Positions 1-5,426 are shown, counted from the stretch's first letter. The stretch: DNA of 6,587 nt from Flavisolibacter sp. (GCA_025936195.1 JAICTW010000155.1:1-6587), one strand, 5' to 3'. The notes: generated by a model not told the origin, from the sequence alone. Translations and numbers: made by a program.

Positions 1-313
1 AATACCATTTTCTTTTTTTGATGAAAAGAAAATAAGCGATCAAGGCAAGATTTGCGGGAATAAGAAAAAGATGTGTTCCTAAAAAAGTAAACACTTCCAT
101 GATTTCGTTGTTGCGTTCGCTGACATGTGTTTTCAGGTAATTAAAAACATTTGTATCCAATTTTGTTTTATTCAAAATAAAAACCCTTCTGGTGATGTAA
201 ACAAAGGCAGCCAGTGCTACAATGAAAAGACAAAGAACGATCGTCATTTCTATAGATAATAAAGCCAGCTCCGCCCAAAACTTTTTAACCCTTGCCGATA
301 ATCTTCTGAACAT
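1..313 (-). CDS. PAP2-family membrane phosphatase, N-terminal part (runs off the left edge)
   Basis: Read on the minus strand from ATG at 313-311, the frame stays open for 104 codons to the window edge. Hydrophobic segments lie at about residues 22-40 and 78-97. Between them is the pattern NEIMEVFTFLGTHLFLIPAN, followed by AYFLFIKKRKWY, which resembles the first part of Bacteroidota PAP2-type phosphatases (phosphatidic acid phosphatase type 2 superfamily). Members of that family remove phosphate from membrane lipid phosphates such as undecaprenyl pyrophosphate or phosphatidic acid. The catalytic motifs (KxxxxxxRP, PSGH, SRxxxxxH) would lie beyond the edge, so activity cannot be judged. The start is supported by a Shine-Dalgarno-like GAAGGA (minus strand, 324-319) five bases before ATG. 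The gene diverges from the KTSC gene across a 98-nt gap. The family call comes from recognised local similarity and is moderately sure; another multi-pass membrane protein remains possible. Confidence 0.7.
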   Translation of the reverse strand, partial: MFRRLSARVKKFWAELALLSIEMTIVLCLFIVALAAFVYITRRVFILNKTKLDTNVFNYLKTHVSERNNEIMEVFTFLGTHLFLIPANLALIAYFLFIKKRKWY

Positions 314-318
314 ATCAA

Positions 319-324
319 TCCTTC
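319..324 (-). promoter_or_regulatory. Ribosome binding site of the PAP2-like gene
   Basis: The minus strand reads GAAGGA, then five bases, then ATG (313-311). It is the only well-placed Shine-Dalgarno-like site in front of an annotated gene start here, and it supports that start. Confidence 0.6.
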
Positions 325-342
325 TTGCAAATGGTATGCAAG
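324..342. repeat. Inverted repeat in the divergent intergenic region
   Basis: CTTGCA (324-329) and TGCAAG (337-342) are perfect 6-bp arms around a 7-nt spacer. The site lies just upstream of the ribosome binding site of the minus-strand gene, overlapping where its 5' UTR or promoter would be. It could be an operator or an mRNA hairpin. An arm of this length can arise by chance. Confidence 0.3.
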
Positions 343-398
343 TATTTTCTGGATAACTATGTTGAAATCCTGTTGGTATAATTTTTTATGTGGTAGTG

Positions 399-406
399 AA
401 TATTTG
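399..406 (+). promoter_or_regulatory. Possible -7 element of the KTSC gene
   Basis: AATATTTG matches the Bacteroidota -7 consensus TAnnTTTG at all but its first base, and ends five bases before the ATG at 412. A TTG at 373-375 lies 23 bases upstream, at the edge of the usual -33 spacing. The geometry is like that at rlmD and cysS, but the match is weaker. Confidence 0.3.
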
Positions 407-411
407 ATTAT

Positions 412-657
412 ATGTCAAAGCCTGTGTTCACAACCAAGTCGTCCACCATTCACCGCGTTGATTACAACGAGAAGGAAAAGGTAATGGAGATTGAGTTCCG
501 AAGCGGCAATGTATATCGCTACTACAATGTACCGCCGCGAATGTGGAAGATCTTTCAATTGTATATTGAATGCGAAGGTTCGGCGGGTTCTTTCTTCAAT
601 GAGTACATCAAAAATCAATTCACTTCGGAAAAGATAAGCGGCAGGGAGGAGGAATAG
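412..657 (+). CDS. KTSC domain-containing small protein
   Basis: This is an 81-residue soluble protein that is nearly all one KTSC domain. An SSTIHRVDY strand (residues 10-18) is followed by MEIEFRSGNVYRYYNVP (25-41), which holds the YxY motif (Y35-R36-Y37) typical of the family. It then has the GSAGSFFNEYIKNQF segment (56-70) and a short charged tail. KTSC domains are about 60 residues long, occur alone in bacteria and at the C-terminus of some lysyl-tRNA synthetases. RNA binding has been suggested but the function is unknown. A stop at 397-399 lies in frame upstream, so ATG 412 is the first possible start. No Shine-Dalgarno is seen. A hairpin directly after the stop suggests it is transcribed alone. 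The family call is strong; no specific role can be inferred. Confidence 0.85.
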   Translation: MSKPVFTTKSSTIHRVDYNEKEKVMEIEFRSGNVYRYYNVPPRMWKIFQLYIECEGSAGSFFNEYIKNQFTSEKISGREEE

Positions 658-684
658 AAACGGTAACATTTTGCCGGTTTATTT
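658..684 (+). terminator. Likely intrinsic terminator after the KTSC gene
   Basis: Right after the TAG stop, CGGTAA (661-666) can pair with TTGCCG (671-676), with one G-U pair and a CATT loop. AAAC (658-661) and GTTT (677-680) can extend the stem if one G is bulged. A T-rich stretch follows (GTTTATTT). Position and shape fit a terminator, but the stem is modest. Confidence 0.45.
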
Positions 685-715
685 CCTACTAAATTTTAGC
701 TCAGAAGCCTTCATT

Positions 716-731
716 ACTATTGTTTAATAGT
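716..731. repeat. Small inverted repeat upstream of rlmD
   Basis: ACTATT (716-721) and AATAGT (726-731) form perfect arms around GTTT. It lies about 85 bases before the predicted rlmD promoter, in an otherwise featureless AT-rich gap (658-828). It could be a protein-binding site or chance. Confidence 0.2.
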
Positions 732-816
732 TCAAAACTTTATTCCCCAAATAATAAAGACATCTTAAATCTCACGTCGTCTTCTTTCTCTAACAAAGCA
801 CAGGAGGAGAAATACC

Positions 817-824
817 TACTTTTG
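817..824 (+). promoter_or_regulatory. Promoter -7 element for rlmD (TAnnTTTG)
   Basis: TACTTTTG matches the Bacteroidota -7 consensus TAnnTTTG in every fixed position and ends four bases before the GTG start at 829. No TTG is seen at the expected -33 distance (17-23 bases upstream). If this element is used, transcription would begin at or next to the start codon. Confidence 0.5.
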
Positions 825-828
825 AGCA

Positions 829-2343
829 GTGAGAAAAAAGAAAACTATTATTCTGGAAAAAGTACTGGTTGAAAATTATGCTGCCGAGGGAAAATCGCTG
901 GCAAGACAGGAAGGAAAGGTCATCTTTATTGAAAATGTAGTGCCCGGAGATGTAGTGGACATTCGTCTTTCCAAAAACAAAAAAGACTGGTCAGAAGGTT
1001 ATCCAATTCAATTCAAATCCTATTCAAAAGAGAGAGTAGAACCCTTTTGCCAGCATTTTGGCGTGTGTGGTGGTTGCCAGTGGCAAATGCTGCCTTATGC
1101 AAAACAATTGGAGTACAAGCAACAGCAGGTAATTGATAACTTAACAAGAATTGGAAAAATAAAATTGCCTCAGCCTTTGCCTATTGCCGGCGCCAGGGAG
1201 AATAAGTTTTACCGCAACAAACTGGAATATACATTTAGTACAAAAGAGTTTACCCCGAGGCCCAGCCCCCAAACCTCCCCCAACGGAGGAGGCTTCGCAA
1301 ATGCACAGCCCTCGCTTACTCAGGAGGCAAACTATTTATCAGTCTCGTCGAAAAATGAGGTTAGTGCGGTTGACTCTTCCACCGTTGGGGGAAGCCGGTT
1401 GGGGGCAGGGGCCTTAGGTTTTCACGCCAAAGGTTTTTTTGACAAGGTTGTTCAAATTGAAAAATGCTGGTTGCAGCCTGAACCCAATAACGAAATCAGG
1501 AATGCACTTCGTGAATTTGCTTATCAGCAACAGCTGAGTTTTTATGATTACCGGGAGCATAAGGGCTTTTTGAGGAATCTTCAGCTTCGCATTTGTGCTA
1601 CGGGAGAAGTAATGGTGAATGTGGTTTTTGGTGAAGACAATAAAGAGAAGAGAGATCAAGTGCTTGAATTTCTTCAACAGAGATTTCCGCAGATAACTAC
1701 GTTGCTTTATACCATCAATCTGAAGAAGAACGATTCAATGACCGATCTTGATCCCGTTGTCTGTCTTGGGAAGGGTCACGTAATTGAAAAGCTGGAAGAG
1801 TTCCAGTTTAAAATTGGTCCCAAATCTTTTTTTCAAACTAATACCAAACAGGCCGAAAAGCTGTACCAGATCACAAGAGAGTTTGCAGAGTTAGATGGCA
1901 CACAAACCTTGTACGACTTATATTGCGGTACAGGAAGTATTGGAATCTTTTGCAGCAAAGGAGCTAAAAAAATCATTGGAGTGGAAGCCATTGCAGAAGC
2001 CATTAATGATGCCAAAGAAAACACCCTGCTCAACAATATTCATCATGCGGAATTTTTTACCGGTGATGTCATTGATATTTGCAACGCCGGATTTTTTGAC
2101 AAACATGGAAAACCGGATGTCATCATTACCGATCCGCCGCGGGCAGGCATGCATGAAAAGCTGGTGAAAAAAATCTTGGAAATAGAAGCGCCAATTGTTG
2201 TGTATGTAAGTTGTAATCCCGCCACGCAGGCAAGAGATCTTGCCTTACTGGACGAAAAATATGAAGTGACCCGATTGCAGCCGGTGGACATGTTCCCTCA
2301 TACCCATCACATTGAGAATGTAGTTCAGTTAAAACATAAATAA
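829..2343 (+). CDS. rlmD: 23S rRNA (uracil-C5)-methyltransferase RlmD, with in-frame repeat insertion
   Basis: This SAM-dependent RNA m5U methyltransferase has 504 residues. The family member RlmD modifies U1939 of 23S rRNA (E. coli numbering). An N-terminal TRAM-like domain (about 5-65, with AAEGKSLAR and VVPGDVVD) precedes an iron-sulfur cluster site of C74, C80, C83 and C213. The SAM-binding motif is LYDLYCGTGSIGI (361-373), followed by DPPRAG (435-440). The catalytic cysteine is C462 in YVSCNPATQARDL and the likely general base is E496 in HHIENVVQL. All key residues are intact. Residues about 143-195 are a low-complexity insertion encoded by a palindromic repeat, which makes the protein longer than is usual for the family and places C213 130 residues after C83. 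The start is GTG: a TGA at 823-825 blocks extension, and MRKKK fits family N-termini. AGGAGG at 802-807 is too far upstream (21 nt) to serve it. It probably heads an operon with the rhomboids. RlmC/RlmCD-type specificity cannot be fully excluded. Confidence 0.93.
   Translation: MRKKKTIILEKVLVENYAAEGKSLARQEGKVIFIENVVPGDVVDIRLSKNKKDWSEGYPIQFKSYSKERVEPFCQHFGVCGGCQWQMLPYAKQLEYKQQQVIDNLTRIGKIKLPQPLPIAGARENKFYRNKLEYTFSTKEFTPRPSPQTSPNGGGFANAQPSLTQEANYLSVSSKNEVSAVDSSTVGGSRLGAGALGFHAKGFFDKVVQIEKCWLQPEPNNEIRNALREFAYQQQLSFYDYREHKGFLRNLQLRICATGEVMVNVVFGEDNKEKRDQVLEFLQQRFPQITTLLYTINLKKNDSMTDLDPVVCLGKGHVIEKLEEFQFKIGPKSFFQTNTKQAEKLYQITREFAELDGTQTLYDLYCGTGSIGIFCSKGAKKIIGVEAIAEAINDAKENTLLNNIHHAEFFTGDVIDICNAGFFDKHGKPDVIITDPPRAGMHEKLVKKILEIEAPIVVYVSCNPATQARDLALLDEKYEVTRLQPVDMFPHTHHIENVVQLKHK
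1258..1414. repeat. Palindromic repeat element inserted in frame in rlmD
   Basis: The arms 1258-1292 and 1376-1414 are imperfect inverted copies around about 83 nt. The best matches are GGCCC 1259-1263 with GGGCC 1409-1413, GCCCCCAA 1265-1272 with TTGGGGGC 1399-1406, and TCCCCCAACGG 1276-1286 with CCGTTGGGGGA 1382-1392. The G/C-rich arms stand out from the surrounding gene. The rlmD frame stays open across it, giving PRPSPQTSPNGGG at one end and VGGSRLGAGA at the other. C/G-rich palindromes giving Pro/Ser/Gly-rich peptides of this sort are a familiar sight in Bacteroidota genomes (from memory). No transposase is present, so it resembles a non-autonomous or REP/RPE-like element. Exact ends cannot be fixed without copies for comparison. 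Confidence 0.8.
1301..1417 (+). other. Possible 38-codon mini-ORF carried by the palindromic element
   Basis: In the +1 frame relative to rlmD, AGGAGG (1287-1292) lies eight bases before ATG 1301. The frame runs 38 codons to TAG at 1415-1417, at the element's right edge. The predicted peptide begins MHSPRLLRRQ, is rich in arginine and ends PPLGEAGWGQGP. The SD-ATG spacing is ideal by textbook rules, but Bacteroidota rely little on SD, and the SD lies in a hairpin arm. It is most likely a by-product of the repeat rather than a gene. Confidence 0.15.
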
Positions 2344-3081
2344 ATGAGCGATTTCAAATACTATAGACCGAACAATTTTCCTCCCGTTGTAAAAAACCTG
2401 ATCATCATAAATGTGTTGGTTTGGATTGCCGAGCAGATGCTGGAAAGCCAGTACCATATCATGGAAAGAATTTCATTGTACCCGGTAATGCCGGAACGGC
2501 TGCATCAAATTCTTGTGTCCGGCGGAGTTTATGCAAGCTTCGAAAGATTCCAACCCTATCAAATCGCTACGCACATGTTTGCACACGGACCTATTTATCA
2601 TATTCTGTTCAACATGTTTGCGCTTTGGATGTTTGGAAGGATATTGGAAAATGTTTGGGGTGGCAAACGGTTCTTATTGTTTTACCTGGTGTGCGGAGTA
2701 GGTGCTGCAGCCTGTCATTTGATCATTCAATATTTCAGGTGTGAGGAATTGTTACATGTTCTTGATACCAATCCGATTGATCCAAGAATCTCAACTTTGA
2801 TCGGCGCTGCTGCTCCTGCAGTAGGAGCTTCTGGCGCCATCATGGGTGTTCTCGTCGCTTTTGCCTATTTGTTTCCGAATACAGAATTATACATCATGTT
2901 CATCCCAATTCCCATTAAAGCAAAATGGGCTGTGTTGGGAATGGCGGCTATTGATCTTTTTGGTGGAGCAGCCAATATCAGTGGCGATAATATAGCACAC
3001 TTTGCACATTTAGGCGGGGCAATTACCGGATTTATTTTAGTTTTAATTTGGAATAAAACGAACCGCAAGACGTTTTATTAA
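2344..3081 (+). CDS. Rhomboid-family intramembrane serine protease (copy 1)
   Basis: This 245-residue inner-membrane protease has six predicted helices (about 14-36, 82-100, 108-128, 157-177, 192-207, 217-236). Rhomboids cut single transmembrane segments within the membrane. The catalytic serine is S163 in GASG (161-164) and the catalytic histidine is H222 in AHLGG. H86 and N90 in YHILFNM form the oxyanion-side motif corresponding to H150/N154 of E. coli GlpG. The WGGKR following helix 2 is also typical of the family. No extra cytosolic domain is present. ATG 2344 abuts the rlmD TAA (2341-2343), so the two are very likely co-transcribed and translationally coupled. The catalytic set is complete, so it should be active; the substrate is unknown. 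Confidence 0.93.
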   Translation: MSDFKYYRPNNFPPVVKNLIIINVLVWIAEQMLESQYHIMERISLYPVMPERLHQILVSGGVYASFERFQPYQIATHMFAHGPIYHILFNMFALWMFGRILENVWGGKRFLLFYLVCGVGAAACHLIIQYFRCEELLHVLDTNPIDPRISTLIGAAAPAVGASGAIMGVLVAFAYLFPNTELYIMFIPIPIKAKWAVLGMAAIDLFGGAANISGDNIAHFAHLGGAITGFILVLIWNKTNRKTFY

Positions 3082-3116
3082 CGTGGCAAATAAATTGCAG
3101 CTTTTAGATTAACACC

Positions 3117-4052
3117 ATGAGTTACTACCAACAACGAAACAGGCACCGGCTTTCTATTGGACAGGACGGCAATGCGCTGACCCTTCTGATGGCCGTGAAC
3201 CTGATTGTATTTGTGATACTGGCCTTTGTGAAGGTGGTTTATTATTTCAGCAAAGCCGATCAGGGTCTTGCTTTTTTTTACAACGATTTTTTTTATTGGT
3301 TAACCCTTCCCGCCGATCTGGATAAATTCCTGAGTCGTCCCTGGACACTGATCACCCACATGTTTGTGCACGACACGCAAAACATTTGGCATATACTCGG
3401 CAATATGTTATGGCTTTGGGCTTTCGGATATATTTTACAGGACCTTGCCGGCAACCGGAAAATCATTCCTATATTTTTATACGGGGCTCTGGCCGGCGCC
3501 TTTGCCTATATGCTGGCTTACAATATTATTCCTCCTTTAAAAGAACATATTGCTTATGCACAGGCGTTCGGAGCTTCGGCTGGCATTATGGCCATTGCCA
3601 TTGCCACTACAACACTTGCTCCTAATTACCGCATCTTTCAAATGCTTAATGGTGGCATTCCTATTTGGATCATCACTGTGTTGTATCTGATCATTGACCT
3701 TGCGACCATTCCTGAAAGCAATCCCGGTGGACACATTGCCCACATTGCCGGCGGGCTTATGGGTTTTGTTTTCATGTTGATGCTTCAGCGTGGTCACGAC
3801 TGGGGCAACTGGATGACTAATTTTTATGACTGGGTCCTGAATCTTTTCAATCCTGATAAGCCCAAAAAAGGAAGAACGGTTAGATCGCAATTGTTTTACA
3901 AAGCAACTGTTCAACCCTTTAAAAAAACAAACTCTGTTACACAGCAAAGAATAGATGAGATCCTCGACAAGATCAGTCAAAAAGGTTATCAATCCCTTTC
4001 GGAAGATGAAAAAGAGATTTTAAAAAGGGCCAGCAAAGAAGACCTGCCTTAA
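3117..4052 (+). CDS. Rhomboid-family intramembrane serine protease (copy 2) with C-terminal helical tail
   Basis: This 311-residue protein has a second, diverged rhomboid domain with helices at about 20-44, 89-107, 113-135, 150-169, 180-197 and 206-225. The catalytic serine is S154 in GASAG (152-156; GASA where copy 1 has GASG), the histidine is H209 in AHIAGG, and the oxyanion motif is H92/N96 in WHILGN. All the needed residues are present. After the last helix is a basic linker (about 226-270). A tail follows containing RIDEILDKISQKGYQSLSEDE (279-299; key residues I279, I282, Y291, L294, E299), which looks like the small helical C-terminal domain common on Bacteroidota rhomboids (Pfam DUF6576, from memory). 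It starts 35 nt after copy 1 with no Shine-Dalgarno, probably in the same operon. Two T8 runs (3272-3279, 3287-3294) occur in its 5' third. Confidence 0.92.
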   Translation: MSYYQQRNRHRLSIGQDGNALTLLMAVNLIVFVILAFVKVVYYFSKADQGLAFFYNDFFYWLTLPADLDKFLSRPWTLITHMFVHDTQNIWHILGNMLWLWAFGYILQDLAGNRKIIPIFLYGALAGAFAYMLAYNIIPPLKEHIAYAQAFGASAGIMAIAIATTTLAPNYRIFQMLNGGIPIWIITVLYLIIDLATIPESNPGGHIAHIAGGLMGFVFMLMLQRGHDWGNWMTNFYDWVLNLFNPDKPKKGRTVRSQLFYKATVQPFKKTNSVTQQRIDEILDKISQKGYQSLSEDEKEILKRASKEDLP

Positions 4053-4084
4053 TTCATTTTATACTAATTGCCATATCATTTACC

Positions 4085-4102
4085 ACGGACAATCCGTTTT
4101 TT
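4085..4102 (+). terminator. Small hairpin with T-run between rhomboid 2 and the EEP gene
   Basis: ACGGA (4085-4089), loop CAA, TCCGT (4093-4097), with a run of six Ts from 4097 to 4102. The layout is that of an intrinsic terminator but the stem is only five pairs, so it may only partly stop transcription and reduce expression of the next gene. Confidence 0.35.
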
Positions 4103-4119
4103 AATTCATGCGAATTAAA
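4100..4119. repeat. AT-rich inverted repeat upstream of the EEP gene
   Basis: TTTAATTC (4100-4107) and GAATTAAA (4112-4119) are perfect 8-bp arms around ATGC. It ends 11 bases before the ATG at 4131. A second symmetric arrangement, CGAATT-A-AATTCG (4111-4123), overlaps it. It could be an operator for a regulator of the EEP gene; AT-rich sequence makes chance more likely. Confidence 0.3.
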
Positions 4120-4130
4120 TTCGTAGTGTA

Positions 4131-5249
4131 ATGGCAGGCTATCGTCGCTTCACAAAAATTTTCTTTCTGTTTCTGAACAGCGTTGTTGCTGTGCTTTTTT
4201 TGTTGGTTTGTTTAGCGCCTTATCTCAACCCAAAAAAATGGTGGCTGATCTCTTTAATGGGGTTGGGCTTTGCGTTCATTATTATTACACTCATTGCTTT
4301 TATTTTCTTTTGGCTGGTGTTCAAGCCAAAATGGATGCTGATCTCTATCGTCTGTCTTGCCATTGGCTACAAAAGCATATCTGTTTTTTTTGCTTTTCAT
4401 ATTCCGGACAAATTCGATTATAACAAACCCAAAAATGTTTTGCGGATTGCTCATTGGAACGTGGCCCGGTTTGTAGAATGGAAACGCAACAATAACAAAG
4501 GAAGCCAAACCAGGTTGAAGATGATGGACCAGATCAAGGAACAGAATGCAGATGTGCTTTGCTTTCAGGAATTTTTTACTTCCACCGATCCGCAGTACTA
4601 CAATAACCTGGACTATATAACAAAGGAATTAGGTTATCCTTACTATTATTTTTCTCATGACGATGATGGCTATTTACAGTGGTATGGTCAGGTTATTTTT
4701 TCAAAGTATCCGCTGATCAACCGGGGTCTCATCCGGTATCCCAAACCAAGCCTACCAGAGGCTTTACTGCATGCTGATGTTGTTTTTAACAACGACACCA
4801 TACGGCTGTACACTACACACCTTCAATCGGTTCAGTTCCAGAAAAAGGATTATGAAACTATAGACGGAATTAAAAAGACAGACGAGCAGGCGGTAAAAAA
4901 TTCAAGAAGTGTTTTTTCAAAATTGAAGAGAGGTGTTATCAATCGTTGCGGTCAGGCGGATATTGTAAAGGAAGAAATTTCAAAATCGCCTTACCCTTTT
5001 ATTTTGACAGGTGATTTCAATGATGTTCCTAATTCCTACACGTATTATACCATTAAAGACAAAGACCTGCAGGATGCCTTTTTGATGACCGGTCTTGGTA
5101 TAGGCAGAACCTTTTCCTACATAGCGCCTACTTTGCGGATTGATTATATTCTTACTACAAAAAATTTTGCAATCAAACAATTCAACCGCATTATTAAGCA
5201 CTCTTCCGATCATTACATGCTGGTGGTTGATGTGCAATTAGAGAAGTAA
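4131..5249 (+). CDS. Membrane-anchored endonuclease/exonuclease/phosphatase-fold protein
   Basis: This 372-residue protein has three N-terminal transmembrane helices (about 8-30, 38-63, 68-90), then an EEP domain (about 104-370) of the fold shared by DNase I, exonuclease III and inositol or sphingolipid phosphatases. The metal and catalytic residues are all visible: N110 in IAHWNV, E147 in FQEFF, H230 in TTHLQ, D295 and N297 in GDFND, D338 in RIDYI, and D360-H361 in SSDHY. The domain could cut DNA, RNA or phosphoesters; the sequence does not decide which. With three helices, the C-terminal domain would lie on the side opposite the N-terminus. The basic N-terminus (GYRRFTK) suggests N-in, which would put the EEP domain in the periplasm and favour a lipid or nucleic acid target outside the cytoplasm (inference). 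It follows rhomboid 2 after 78 nt. No Shine-Dalgarno is seen. Confidence 0.9.
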   Translation: MAGYRRFTKIFFLFLNSVVAVLFLLVCLAPYLNPKKWWLISLMGLGFAFIIITLIAFIFFWLVFKPKWMLISIVCLAIGYKSISVFFAFHIPDKFDYNKPKNVLRIAHWNVARFVEWKRNNNKGSQTRLKMMDQIKEQNADVLCFQEFFTSTDPQYYNNLDYITKELGYPYYYFSHDDDGYLQWYGQVIFSKYPLINRGLIRYPKPSLPEALLHADVVFNNDTIRLYTTHLQSVQFQKKDYETIDGIKKTDEQAVKNSRSVFSKLKRGVINRCGQADIVKEEISKSPYPFILTGDFNDVPNSYTYYTIKDKDLQDAFLMTGLGIGRTFSYIAPTLRIDYILTTKNFAIKQFNRIIKHSSDHYMLVVDVQLEK

Positions 5250-5262
5250 TCAAAAGTTAATA

Positions 5263-5277
5263 GCCGAAGGTTTCGGC
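5263..5277. terminator. Hairpin downstream of the EEP gene (no T-run)
   Basis: GCCGAA (5263-5268), GGT, TTCGGC (5272-5277) is a perfect 6-bp G/C-rich stem with a 3-nt loop, starting 13 bases after the TAA at 5247-5249. The next bases are GGGATT, not a T-run, so it is not a standard intrinsic terminator. It could protect the 3' end or be part of a dispersed repeat. Confidence 0.35.
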
Positions 5278-5372
5278 GGGATTGTGTAAGGATTTGTCAC
5301 TGGTAAATTCTTTAGAATAAAATTTCTTACATCCAAACAACCTAAGATTATAATGTTTGAAAGAACTCTCGA

Positions 5373-5400
5373 ATTCACTATTCACCATTCGCCATTCACG
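5373..5400. repeat. Heptanucleotide tandem repeat upstream of cysS
   Basis: Four consecutive 7-mers follow ATTCRCN: ATTCACT (5373-5379), ATTCACC (5380-5386), ATTCGCC (5387-5393) and ATTCACG (5394-5400). The tract ends 14 bases before the cysS -7 element, so it covers the place where a -33 element would be. Similar heptamer tracts are, from memory, frequent between genes in Bacteroidota. Confidence 0.75.
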
Positions 5401-5414
5401 TTGCTGCCACTTGC

Positions 5415-5422
5415 TATCTTTG
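5415..5422 (+). promoter_or_regulatory. Promoter -7 element for cysS (TAnnTTTG)
   Basis: TATCTTTG is a full match to the Bacteroidota -7 consensus and ends four bases before ATG 5427. No TTG occurs at the usual 17-23 base distance; the nearest is at 5401-5403 with an 11-base spacer, and the expected site lies in the heptamer tract. No Shine-Dalgarno precedes the ATG, which fits a leaderless mRNA. Confidence 0.55.
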
Positions 5423-5426
5423 CCGA

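Noticed and set aside
282..286. KMGKS in CysS (residues 282-286, bases 6270-6284) as a damaged KMSKS motif
   Set aside because: The coordinates given here are residue numbers. From memory this variant is usual in Bacteroidota CysS, and the rest of the active site is intact, so it is a lineage trait rather than a defect.
377..382. TATAAT as a sigma70-type -10 box for the KTSC gene
   Set aside because: No suitable -35 lies 16-18 bases upstream, and Bacteroidota promoters use TAnnTTTG rather than TATAAT; AT-rich intergenic DNA gives this by chance.
415..669. 84-codon minus-strand frame opposite the KTSC gene
   Set aside because: The plus-strand frame encodes a recognisable KTSC domain; the antisense frame does not resemble a protein family.
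1184..1417. 77-codon plus-strand frame overlapping rlmD
   Set aside because: Its first part is out-of-frame rlmD coding sequence with no protein character of its own. Only the last 38 codons, within the repeat element, have a start site worth noting, and that is listed separately at low confidence.
3537..3992. 151-codon minus-strand frame opposite rhomboid 2
   Set aside because: It lies wholly antisense to a clear rhomboid gene, shows no recognisable domain and is explained by the codon pattern of the sense gene.
5373..5400. CRISPR-like array at the heptamer repeat
   Set aside because: The units are 7 bases, directly abutting, with no spacers; this is a simple tandem repeat.
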